Source of the DNA: an uncultured Prevotella sp. | GTDB lineage: Bacteria; Bacteroidota; Bacteroidia; Bacteroidales; Bacteroidaceae | Assembly (NCBI GenBank): GCA_900314995.1 | Contig: OMXK01000002.1 | Span: 1 to 64,000 of the forward strand | Reading direction: 5' to 3' | DNA: 64,000 bases | Shown: in pieces, positions 51,059-59,033 of the stretch | Layout: the number at the start of each line of letters is the position of its first letter | How positions within the stretch are numbered: the stretch's first letter is position 1 | Position numbers and translations under genes: made by a program | Notes under the pieces: model-generated | The model's database searches: none | Seen by the model: the letters and a program-made list of their open reading frames with translations, nothing else | What the model was told of the DNA's origin: nothing

Positions 51059-51817
51059 ATGGCGGAAGATAATAGAAAGGTTGTCATCGAACTGCAGAAC
51101 GTTAAGCGCTACTTTCAGGTTGGCTCTGAGACGGTGAAGGCTCTGCGTGGCGTCTCCTTCAAGATCTATGAGGGAGAATTCGTTACGATTCAGGGTACTT
51201 CGGGTTCGGGCAAGTCTACGCTGCTGAATCAGTTAGGCTGTCTAGATACACCCACAAGCGGTGAATACTACCTCGATGGCATCAGCGTACGCTCAATGTC
51301 GAAGACTCAGCGAGCCCGACTTCGCAATCGCAAAATTGGCTTCGTGTTTCAGAACTACAATCTTTTGGCCAAGACCACAGCCCTCGAGAATGTGGAACTG
51401 CCATTGATGTATAATTCTGAAGTGTCTGCTTCCGAGCGCCGAGAGAAGGCTATCAAGGCTCTGCAAGCAGTAGGATTGGGGGACCGTATGTATCATAAGT
51501 CGAACCAGATGTCTGGTGGCCAGATGCAGCGTGTGGCCATTGCCCGTGCTTTGGTGAATGATCCTGCGGTGCTGCTTGCTGATGAGGCTACAGGTAACCT
51601 TGACACGCGAACATCCTTCGAGATGCTTGTGCTGTTTCAGGAACTCTACAAGCAGGGTAATACGATTATTTTCGTGACCCATAACCCCGAGATCGCAGAA
51701 TATGCCAGTCGTAATATCAACCTTCGCGACGGCAAAATCCGCGAAGATACAGTCAATACGAACATAAAGTCGGCAGCAGAGGCACTTGCCAAGTTGCCCG
51801 CACCGCAGGATGATTGA
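51059..51817 (+). CDS. MacB-type ABC transporter ATP-binding subunit
   Basis: A 252-residue ATPase: Walker [10 protein letters not shown] (46-54), Q-loop VFQNYNLL, signature MSGGQMQR, Walker [13 protein letters not shown] and the His-switch FVTHNPE. This LolD/MacB-like subfamily drives mechanotransmission rather than membrane transport. In Proteobacterial MacB, ATPase and permease are one chain; here they are separate genes, the usual state in Bacteroidota. The ATG at 51059 was chosen because it begins the conserved domain and fits the 4-base gap after macA. Confidence 0.94.
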   Translation: MAEDNRKVVIELQNVKRYFQVGSETVKALRGVSFKIYEGEFVTIQGTSGSGKSTLLNQLGCLDTPTSGEYYLDGISVRSMSKTQRARLRNRKIGFVFQNYNLLAKTTALENVELPLMYNSEVSASERREKAIKALQAVGLGDRMYHKSNQMSGGQMQRVAIARALVNDPAVLLADEATGNLDTRTSFEMLVLFQELYKQGNTIIFVTHNPEIAEYASRNINLRDGKIREDTVNTNIKSAAEALAKLPAPQDD

Positions 51818-51845
51818 CAAATGAAGACTGAATAATTGAGGATTA

Positions 51846-53063
51846 ATGAATATACTGAATCTGTTTAAAGTGAGCCTGAAGGCTGTGGCGAACAACAAAA
51901 TGCGTTCCTTCCTCTCGATGTTGGGTATCATCATCGGTGTGGCGGCAGTAATCATCATGATGTCGATAGGCCAGGGCTCAAAGGAGAGTATCCGTAAAGA
52001 ACTCTCCACGATGGGCACGAATCTGCTGACCATCCGCCCTGGTGCCGATATGCGAGGTGGTGTGCGTCAGGACCCGTCGAGTATGCAGACCCTGAAGATG
52101 GCCGACTATGAACGTATCGTTCGAGAGAAGCGTTTCGTGACGAAGGTGTCGCCAGAGGTGACAGCTAGCGGACAGGCCATCTACGGCAGCAAGAATACCA
52201 ATGCATCAATGTATGGGGAGTCTATCGATTATCTTGATATCCGTCTGTGGACGATAGAGGAAGGGGAGTGCTTCACCGAGGAGGATATCAAGAAAGCCGC
52301 TAAGGTGTGTGTGGTAGGTGCAACCATTGTGAAGGAACTTTTTGGTGAGGGAGCCGAGTGTATTGGCAAGACTATCCGTTTCAAGAGTATCCCAATGCGC
52401 ATCGTCGGTGTGTTGAAGTCGAAAGGTTATAACTCATGGGGTATGGATCAGGATAATGTGATTATCGCTCCCTATACAACTGTGATGAAGCGTATCGCAG
52501 CACAGACTTATTTCTCAAGCATTGTCTGTTCTGCAGTTACCGAGGAACTCTCGGATGCTGCTATCGAGGAACTGACACAAATCCTGCGAAACAACCATAA
52601 ACTGAAAGAAGATGCTGATGATGACTTCACGATTCGTTCTCAGGCAGAGATGATGGAGACTATGTCGTCGACAATGGATACGGTGACGATTATCCTCGTG
52701 GTGGCTGCTGCCTTTTCGCTATTGGTAGCAGGTATTGGTATCATGAACATCATGCTGGTAAGTGTGACGGAGCGTACGAAGGAAATAGGTCTTCGTATGG
52801 CTGTAGGTGCTACGGGGCCTGTCATCTCGCTGCAGTTCCTGATTGAATCGGTATTGATTTCCGTCACAGGAGGTTTGATAGGCGTTCTTGTAGGCATAGG
52901 GGCGAGCGCGTTTGTCTCATCGTTTGGCATGCCTTCGAGTGTGCCGGCATGGAGTATCTACGTTTCTTTCCTTGTCTGTGTGTTTATTGGTGTGCTCTTT
53001 GGTTATATCCCAGCCCAGAAAGCTGCTAATATGGATCCTATAGAAGCGATACGTCATGAGTAA
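51846..53063 (+). CDS. macB: MacB-type ABC transporter permease
   Basis: A 405-residue membrane protein with four membrane helices: one at the N-terminus (MRSFLSMLGIIIGVAAVIIM), a periplasmic MacB_PCD domain (about 45-255), then three in the FtsX core (about 280-395) with the signature GIMNIMLVSVTERTKEIGLR and the end KAANMDPIEAIRHE. With the ATPase, MacA and TolC it forms an export system for a peptide, lipid-linked compound or drug; the substrate cannot be told. Confidence 0.94.
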   Translation: MNILNLFKVSLKAVANNKMRSFLSMLGIIIGVAAVIIMMSIGQGSKESIRKELSTMGTNLLTIRPGADMRGGVRQDPSSMQTLKMADYERIVREKRFVTKVSPEVTASGQAIYGSKNTNASMYGESIDYLDIRLWTIEEGECFTEEDIKKAAKVCVVGATIVKELFGEGAECIGKTIRFKSIPMRIVGVLKSKGYNSWGMDQDNVIIAPYTTVMKRIAAQTYFSSIVCSAVTEELSDAAIEELTQILRNNHKLKEDADDDFTIRSQAEMMETMSSTMDTVTIILVVAAAFSLLVAGIGIMNIMLVSVTERTKEIGLRMAVGATGPVISLQFLIESVLISVTGGLIGVLVGIGASAFVSSFGMPSSVPAWSIYVSFLVCVFIGVLFGYIPAQKAANMDPIEAIRHE

Positions 53064-53090
53064 GTAAAAAGAATTTGAATCATACGAATT

Positions 53091-54146
53091 ATGCTAGACA
53101 GGAGACTGAAATTTTTTTTGCATATTGTGTTTTGGGCATTCATGTTCTTGTCGCCCATGCAGTATATGAGAGGTACGGGTGTGTCGATGCTTCAGTATCT
53201 GGTGAGTTGTATGCCGTCTTTCTTGTTGATGGTGGTGTTCTACACCAACTTTAAGTGGCTTGCACCTAATTATTTTGCGGCAGGAAAGCATCGCTATTAT
53301 ACGATTTTCAATTTCGTGATGATTATTAGCTTTAGCATCTTTCTCTATTATTGGGCTGATTTCACCCGGGAGCAATTCTTGACTGTAGCAAGGCCCAATC
53401 GTACCCCTGATGCACTTGACGATTTTCTTTCCTTCATTCGTGACAGTATCAACTTCTGTATCTTTGCTACTGTAGCAACTTGTATTTCTTTGGCGCAGCG
53501 GTGGTATTGGGCAGAAAACGCAATTAAGGATGCTGAGGCCGCACGTGTTAATGCGGAGCTGAGTAGCCTGCGTTCGCAAATAAACCCCCATTTCTTGCTG
53601 AACACATTGAACAATATATATGCACTGGCTGCTATCGATTATACAAAAGCGCAGGATGCCATCCAACAGCTTTCCAAACTGTTCCGTCATGTGCTTTACG
53701 ATAATCAGCAGGCTGATGTGGAACTGAAGGACGAGATACAGTTCCTGGAGAATTATGTCAGTTTGATGAAGATACGTCTTCCAAAAAATGTGGAAGTCAA
53801 GTTTGAAACAAAAGTGGCTAATCCAGAAGTACGGGTGGCTCCTCTGTTGTTCATTTCCCTTGTAGAGAATGCTTTCAAGCATGGTGTTTCTCCTTCGGAG
53901 CCCAGTTTTGTTCATATCTTTATCACAGCCGATGATCAAAGTCTCGAATGTCTGATAGAAAACTCTAATCATCCAAAGACGGAGAGTGATCGTAGTGGAC
54001 ATGGCTTGGGGCTGCAGCAAGTGCAGCATCGGCTTGACCTCTCATATTATGAGCAGTACGAATGGGAGAACGGTGTCTCTGCGGATGGTAAGGTTTATCG
54101 CTCTCGGGTTATTGTACACTTAAATAATAAGCACTTAAAACTTTAA
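53091..54146 (+). CDS. LytS/YehU-type sensor histidine kinase (efflux operon)
   Basis: A 351-residue kinase with four membrane helices in the first about 135 residues and the PF06580 domain: LRSQINPHFLLNTLNNIYAL (His about 168), ENAFKHGVS and GLGLQQVQHRLDL. It follows the MacB permease by 27 bases and precedes its response regulator by 11 bases, so the efflux pump and its sensor are in one operon, a feedback layout. A paralogue of the kinase at 44454. Confidence 0.93.
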   Translation: MLDRRLKFFLHIVFWAFMFLSPMQYMRGTGVSMLQYLVSCMPSFLLMVVFYTNFKWLAPNYFAAGKHRYYTIFNFVMIISFSIFLYYWADFTREQFLTVARPNRTPDALDDFLSFIRDSINFCIFATVATCISLAQRWYWAENAIKDAEAARVNAELSSLRSQINPHFLLNTLNNIYALAAIDYTKAQDAIQQLSKLFRHVLYDNQQADVELKDEIQFLENYVSLMKIRLPKNVEVKFETKVANPEVRVAPLLFISLVENAFKHGVSPSEPSFVHIFITADDQSLECLIENSNHPKTESDRSGHGLGLQQVQHRLDLSYYEQYEWENGVSADGKVYRSRVIVHLNNKHLKL

Positions 54147-54157
54147 TAAATAAGATT

Positions 54158-54868
54158 ATGACAATTAGTTGCGCCATTATTGATGACGAACCTCTGGCAG
54201 CTGGACTGCTGGAAAGTTATGCTAAGAAAACGCCGTATCTTAGTCTGTCGGGTACTTACAACAGTGCGCTTCAAGCAATGAAGGATTTGCGCGAGATGCC
54301 TGTTCAGTTAATATTCTTGGATATCCAGATGCCGGAACTATCGGGCATTGAGTTCGCAAAGATTCTGCCTAAGGAGACCAAGATTATCTTCACTACAGCC
54401 TTCCCGCAGTATGCGATAGAAGGTTATAAGGTAAATGCTCTTGACTATCTGTTGAAACCCATCTCATATGATGACTTTCTGAAATCTACAGATAAGGCGT
54501 TGGAGTGGTTTGCAGTTGCCTCGAAACAGGATGTATATCGCCGTGACCGTTTTATGTTTGTTAAGAGTGACTATAAGTTGCAGCGTATTTCCCTAGATGA
54601 TATTCTCTATATCGAGGGGTTGAAGGATTATGTGCGTTTCTATCTGAAGAATGGCGAGAAGGTGATGTCGCTGATGAGCATGAAGAAACTTGAGGAATAT
54701 CTGCCCAAGCCGGAGTTCCTGCGCACCCATCGCTCTTTTATCGTTCACATGCCAGAGACACCACTCATCGATCGTTTCCGCATTGTGTTCGGCGATGTCT
54801 ACGTTCCTATCTCTGAAAACTACAAAGAGGAGGTCCAGGCATATTTTGATCAGCATACGTTGATGTAG
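54158..54868 (+). CDS. LytTR-family response regulator (efflux operon)
   Basis: A 236-residue protein: receiver domain with IIDDEP, Asp55 in LIFLDIQMP and LLKPIS, and a LytTR DNA-binding domain (about 130-232, FLRTHRSFIVHMPE). It is the partner of the kinase directly upstream and the last gene of the efflux operon; it probably controls that operon and perhaps the divergent receptor gene. Confidence 0.93.
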   Translation: MTISCAIIDDEPLAAGLLESYAKKTPYLSLSGTYNSALQAMKDLREMPVQLIFLDIQMPELSGIEFAKILPKETKIIFTTAFPQYAIEGYKVNALDYLLKPISYDDFLKSTDKALEWFAVASKQDVYRRDRFMFVKSDYKLQRISLDDILYIEGLKDYVRFYLKNGEKVMSLMSMKKLEEYLPKPEFLRTHRSFIVHMPETPLIDRFRIVFGDVYVPISENYKEEVQAYFDQHTLM

Positions 54869-54898
54869 GCTTTGAGAGGAAAGGTAGAAAGGTAAAAT

Positions 54899-54974
54899 GA
54901 AAACTGCGTTTTGCAAAAAGGTTGCTGAGACGACAGGTTTTTGCAAATAAATATAAAAATAACAGGCAGTTTTC
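54899..54974. repeat. Inverted repeat with internal TTTTGCAAA copies before the aldolase gene
   Basis: GAAAACTGC (54899-54907) and GCAGTTTTC (54966-54974) are exact reverse complements; between them TTTTGCAAA occurs twice. T-rich sequence follows, so it may also end the efflux operon transcript. Confidence 0.4.
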
Positions 54975-55016
54975 CATTTTTTATCTTTTTACCTTTTTAT
55001 TCTTTTACTTTTTTAC

Positions 55017-55024
55017 TACCTTTG
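55017..55024 (+). promoter_or_regulatory. -7 box of the aldolase gene
   Basis: TACCTTTG, 40 bases before the ATG, inside a strongly T-rich region with no clear TTTG at -33. Confidence 0.6.
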
Positions 55025-55064
55025 CAATCTGAAATTACGTTTTTCTAATTTAAACAATACAATT

Positions 55065-56066
55065 ATGGTAAACTACAAGGATTTGGGTCTCGTTAATACT
55101 CGCGAGATGTTCAAGAGAGCAATAGCCGGTGGCTATGCTATCCCCGCTTTCAACTTCAACACTATGGAGCAGATGCAGGCCATCGTGATGGCAGCTGTTG
55201 AGACAAAGTCTCCTGTTATCATGCAGGTTTCTAAGGGTGCACGTAACTATGCTAACGGCACGATCCTACGTAACCTTGCTAAGGGTGCTGTAGAGTATGC
55301 TAAGGAGCTCGGCTGTGAGCATCCTGAGATTGTGCTTCACCTCGATCACGGTGATACTTTCGAACTCTGTAAGGATTGTATCGATAACGGTTTCTCTTCA
55401 GTGATGATCGACGGTTCTTCTCTGCCTTATGAGGAGAATATTGCTCTCGCCAAGAAGGTCGTAGACTATGCTCATCAGTTCGATGTAACTGTTGAGGCTG
55501 AACTCGGTGTGCTCGCTGGTGTTGAAGATGAGGTTTCTTCAGCAGAGTCTCACTACACCAAGCCCGAGGAAGTAATTGACTTCTCAACCCGCACTGGTTG
55601 CGATTCACTGGCTATTTCTATCGGTACATCTCACGGCGCTCACAAGTTCACTCCAGAGCAGTGCACATTGGTGAACGGCGTGCTCGTTCCACCGCCATTG
55701 GCATTCGATATTCTGCATGAGATCGAGAAGAAACTTCCAGGATTCCCCATCGTTCTTCATGGTTCTTCTTCAGTTCCAATGGAGGAGGTGAACACGATCA
55801 ATAAGTACGGTGGTCATCTCGAGGCCGCTATCGGTATCCCCGAGGAGCAGTTGCGTGAGGCTTCAAAGAGTGCTGTCTGCAAGATCAACATCGACTCAGA
55901 CTCTCGTCTGGCTATGACAGCTGCTATCCGCAAGCACCTCGCAGAGCATCCAGGAGACTTCGATCCTCGTCAGTATCTGAAGCCCGCTCGTGAGAATATG
56001 AAGAAGATGTACATCCACAAGATTGTGAACGTACTTGGTTCTGACGGTAAGCTCGCTCAGCAATAA
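55065..56066 (+). CDS. fbaA: Class II fructose-bisphosphate aldolase
   Basis: A 333-residue zinc enzyme of glycolysis and gluconeogenesis that splits fructose-1,6-bisphosphate into two triose phosphates. AFNFNTMEQMQAI is the substrate-loop start; the zinc and catalytic motif HLDHGD is at 92-97; EAELGVLAGVEDE, ISIGTSHGAHK and VLHGSSSVP follow in family order. Length and motifs fit the type IIB form common in Bacteroidales. Many codons are of the kind preferred in highly expressed genes. Monocistronic, with a strong terminator. Confidence 0.96.
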   Translation: MVNYKDLGLVNTREMFKRAIAGGYAIPAFNFNTMEQMQAIVMAAVETKSPVIMQVSKGARNYANGTILRNLAKGAVEYAKELGCEHPEIVLHLDHGDTFELCKDCIDNGFSSVMIDGSSLPYEENIALAKKVVDYAHQFDVTVEAELGVLAGVEDEVSSAESHYTKPEEVIDFSTRTGCDSLAISIGTSHGAHKFTPEQCTLVNGVLVPPPLAFDILHEIEKKLPGFPIVLHGSSSVPMEEVNTINKYGGHLEAAIGIPEEQLREASKSAVCKINIDSDSRLAMTAAIRKHLAEHPGDFDPRQYLKPARENMKKMYIHKIVNVLGSDGKLAQQ

Positions 56067-56086
56067 GAGATACAATAATAATCCAA

Positions 56087-56124
56087 AGAAGTGGGTTCCT
56101 GATAAGGAATCCATTTCTTTTTTT
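56087..56124 (+). terminator. Terminator after the aldolase gene
   Basis: AGAAGTGGGTTCCT, loop GATA, AGGAATCCATTTCT and a T run: a 14-bp stem with two G-T pairs. Confidence 0.9.
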
Positions 56125-56176
56125 ATGTTTTTGGCTTTTTTCCGCTGTTTTTATTGGATAATTAAAAATAATTACG

Positions 56177-56184
56177 TAATTTTG
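56177..56184 (+). promoter_or_regulatory. -7 box of the PP2C-STAS operon
   Basis: TAATTTTG followed by CAGCATTG, 30 bases before the ATG at 56215. -33 box not clear. Confidence 0.6.
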
Positions 56185-56214
56185 CAGCATTGACTGATTA
56201 ATCATTCAAGCCCA

Positions 56215-58320
56215 ATGCGCATACACCGTTTTTTGATATGTGCTGTTCTGTTGCTTTCAGCAACGATTCTCTACAGTGGCGAAGCTGAAGAGATAAGAAA
56301 GGAATTGCCTAAACTTCAGGGTGAAAAAAAGTTAGCAGCCCTTGGACGCTTGCATGATTTAAGCCGTGAGAATGATGATTATAATCAGCAACTTACCTGC
56401 CTTTATGCTCATCTCAATGAGGCTCGTCGACAAGGGAATGTTGAGGAACAGTGCGCAGATTTACTATCAAGAGGAATTCTTTTCTATAATTACGATTTAG
56501 ACGACTCGCTCTTTTATTATGTGCGTGGTGATATGCAGTTTCTTGCAAAACATGAACAGTGGGAGATGTGTTATCGTTTATGGTTCAGTTTGGCAAATAC
56601 GTACGTCTATTCGGATTCGTTGGCAACCGGATTGAAAGAAGCTCAGACGATGTATGAAGATGCCAAACAGCATCAGGATGTGCAGGGGCAGGGCCTTGCT
56701 TATTTGGCCATGGGTAATGCATATTTTAACATGCATAATATGGAAGAGGCAAATGAGGCATATCATAAGGCAATTGACCAGTTGATGACACTTCGTCCTC
56801 TCCCTCGCGAAGTTCCTATGTTGTTTTCTTCACGGTGTGATGTTTTAGAGCGAATCCAGGCATATCAGCAGCTTAGCGAGCTTACAACACAATGGAAAGA
56901 AGCTATTGAGCAAATTGTCAAGGATTATAAACTCCCAGCCGATTTTCCCGGAACGATACAGAATTGGGCATATTATTATATCGGATGCGCTCAGGCTGCA
57001 CTTGGCTTACAACAGAATGAAGAGGCTTCAAAGATGCTTGCTCAAGCCAGGAAATGTATTCTTAGCGAAGAGGACGAAACATTCCGTTCATGGCTGTTTT
57101 ACCACGCGAAACTCTGCAAACAGCGTGGTCTCAATGGCGAAGCTCTATTATATAATACGCAGTTACTCCGCTTGGTGGAGGGTGTTGACGATAAGGCTGA
57201 GTTGATTCGTGTGAAACAGCAGCGGGCAGAGATCATGACGGGGATGGGCAAGGACAAGATTGCTGCAGAGCTCTATAGAGAGATCTACCTGATAAGCGAT
57301 TCGGTGAATATCAAAGATACCAAACGACAGTTGGCTGAGATGAATGCCAGGTTTAATGTCGATGAACTTGAGATGAAACAGGCTCGCTTGAAGATGGAGC
57401 AGGCACAGCAGCAACGACTTGGTATTATTATCATTGCTTCGATTATTGTTACGTCGTTAGTTATTTTTATCTATTTCCGGCTTCGTTCTGCCAAACGCCT
57501 GAAAATAGCGCATACAGAATTGGAAAAGACCCATAGCGAACTATTGACTGCATACGATCAGTTAGAAGAGACAACCGCTGCCAAGGAACGTATTGAGAGC
57601 GATTTGCGAATTGCCCGTGACATACAAAGGAGTATGGTGCCAAGTACCTTCCCCGATCGTCCTGATTTGGATATCTATGCGTCGATGACGCCTGCAAAGG
57701 AGGTAGGAGGTGACCTTTACGGTTATCTTTTACAAGATGATAAACTCTACTTTGCTTTAGGCGATGTGAGTGGAAAAGGCGTGCCTGCTTCGCTTTTTAT
57801 GGCACAGGCCACACGACTTTTCCGAACATTGGCAGCTCAGCAGATGATGCCTGCCGAGATATGTACCCGTATCAACGACGCGCTGTCGGGAGAAGATAAC
57901 GAGGCAGGCATGTTTGTTACCATGTTTATGGGATTGGTGGATCTGAAGACAGGTCACCTTGATTTCTGTAATGCCGGTCATAACCCGCCAGTCCTCGTCG
58001 AATCTGGTAAGGCAGAGTTCATCGAGATGCTTCCCAACGCCCCCATCGGCTTGTGGCCGGGAATGCAATATGAAGGTGAGGAGTTGCAGAGCATTATGGA
58101 CAAGCCACTGTTCGTTTACAGTGACGGCCTGAACGAGGCTGAGAACCGTCAGCAGGAACAGTTTAGTGACGAACGTCTAGTGGAGATACTTGAGAAGACG
58201 CCCTTTGAAAGTTCAAAACAGATGATAGAACTATTATCAACCGAAGTCGAGAAACATCGTGACGGAGCAGAACCTAACGATGATTTGACCATGCTTTGTG
58301 TGAGAGTATTGAGAACATAA
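56215..58320 (+). CDS. Membrane-bound TPR / PP2C (SpoIIE-type) phosphatase
   Basis: A 701-residue paralogue of the protein at 3277 with all phosphatase motifs. Signal (MRIHRFLICAVLLLSATILY), TPR-like repeats to about 390 (GLAYLAMGNAYFNMHNMEEA), membrane helix about 403-424, coiled coil with HSELLTAYDQLEETTAAKE, then the PP2C domain: RIARDIQRSMVPSTFP, GGDLYGY (about 497), GDVSGKGVPASLF (about 515), NAGHNPPVL, the complete VYSDGLNEAE (about 635) and DDLTMLC (about 688). It should dephosphorylate a STAS antagonist; such a protein is encoded 31 bases downstream. The periplasmic TPR part probably senses a signal. Confidence 0.93.
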   Translation: MRIHRFLICAVLLLSATILYSGEAEEIRKELPKLQGEKKLAALGRLHDLSRENDDYNQQLTCLYAHLNEARRQGNVEEQCADLLSRGILFYNYDLDDSLFYYVRGDMQFLAKHEQWEMCYRLWFSLANTYVYSDSLATGLKEAQTMYEDAKQHQDVQGQGLAYLAMGNAYFNMHNMEEANEAYHKAIDQLMTLRPLPREVPMLFSSRCDVLERIQAYQQLSELTTQWKEAIEQIVKDYKLPADFPGTIQNWAYYYIGCAQAALGLQQNEEASKMLAQARKCILSEEDETFRSWLFYHAKLCKQRGLNGEALLYNTQLLRLVEGVDDKAELIRVKQQRAEIMTGMGKDKIAAELYREIYLISDSVNIKDTKRQLAEMNARFNVDELEMKQARLKMEQAQQQRLGIIIIASIIVTSLVIFIYFRLRSAKRLKIAHTELEKTHSELLTAYDQLEETTAAKERIESDLRIARDIQRSMVPSTFPDRPDLDIYASMTPAKEVGGDLYGYLLQDDKLYFALGDVSGKGVPASLFMAQATRLFRTLAAQQMMPAEICTRINDALSGEDNEAGMFVTMFMGLVDLKTGHLDFCNAGHNPPVLVESGKAEFIEMLPNAPIGLWPGMQYEGEELQSIMDKPLFVYSDGLNEAENRQQEQFSDERLVEILEKTPFESSKQMIELLSTEVEKHRDGAEPNDDLTMLCVRVLRT

Positions 58321-58351
58321 TAATGATTATTAACAATAAAAACAAACAATT

Positions 58352-58663
58352 ATGACAGAGATTTTAAAAGAAGGTGGTAAGACCATCATTAAGACAGGTA
58401 GCCGCATTGATACGGCAAATGCTAATCAGTTTGAACAAGACATCCAACCCGCTCTCAAGGATGGTGGCGTAGATTTGGAGATGGACTGCTCGGAACTTAC
58501 TTACATGGCAAGTTCTGGCCTGCGTGTTATTCAGAAGACCATGCGTACAGTTATGCAGTTGCGTGGAAAGTTTAAGATGACAAATGTCAGCCCTGATATT
58601 TACAAGGTACTGAAGATGACAGGCTTTACACAGTTTATGACCGTTGAACAGAAAAAAGGCTGA
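58352..58663 (+). CDS. STAS-domain anti-sigma factor antagonist (RsbV/SpoIIAA-like)
   Basis: A 103-residue single STAS domain. The conserved site is YMASSGLRVIQ, with the phosphorylatable Ser at 54 or 55; the usual Asp before it is Ala here. In partner switching, the unphosphorylated antagonist binds an anti-sigma kinase and frees a sigma factor or other target. The phosphatase upstream is the natural partner; no kinase of the RsbW type is seen in the window. The next gene begins 5 bases after its stop. Confidence 0.93.
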   Translation: MTEILKEGGKTIIKTGSRIDTANANQFEQDIQPALKDGGVDLEMDCSELTYMASSGLRVIQKTMRTVMQLRGKFKMTNVSPDIYKVLKMTGFTQFMTVEQKKG

Positions 58664-58668
58664 AGATT

Positions 58669-59004
58669 ATGACAATACTTGAAATAATACTACTTGTTAT
58701 TGTGGTAGCACTAGCTGTGGCACTCTTCTTCCAGATGAAGGCTGCCAAGCGGCAATCAGAGGATGGACAGCAGTTATTGAACGACTACCAGAGACGTGTT
58801 GATGAACTTCAGCGTCTGCTTGAGGACTATAACTCTCTTTCCAAGAACTTCGAAAACATCGGCAAGGGCTACGAGCAAGCATTGCTGCTCTTCGATAAGA
58901 TGGCAGATATCCGTCATCATTTGGAACTGATAGCCAAGAATGACAAGGATCCCGACAGTGTAGCTCGTCTTGAGGATATTCTGAAGAAGTTTGATAAGTT
59001 GTAA
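58669..59004 (+). CDS. Small membrane-anchored coiled-coil protein
   Basis: A 111-residue protein of unknown family: one N-terminal membrane helix (about 3-21, ILEIILLVIVVALAVALFF) followed by a long charged helical region with heptad-like Leu (LLNDYQRRVDELQRLLEDY) up to the end KKFDKL. It is translated 5 bases after the STAS gene, so it probably belongs to the phosphatase-STAS module, perhaps as a scaffold or target of the antagonist; this is inferred from position. Confidence 0.75.
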   Translation: MTILEIILLVIVVALAVALFFQMKAAKRQSEDGQQLLNDYQRRVDELQRLLEDYNSLSKNFENIGKGYEQALLLFDKMADIRHHLELIAKNDKDPDSVARLEDILKKFDKL

Positions 59005-59033
59005 GAATAAAGAATAATAAGAACCCGTACGAA

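Noticed and set aside
55000-55024. Several TAnnTTTT boxes before the aldolase gene
   Set aside because: Only the last ends in TTTG; the rest reflect the T-rich tract.
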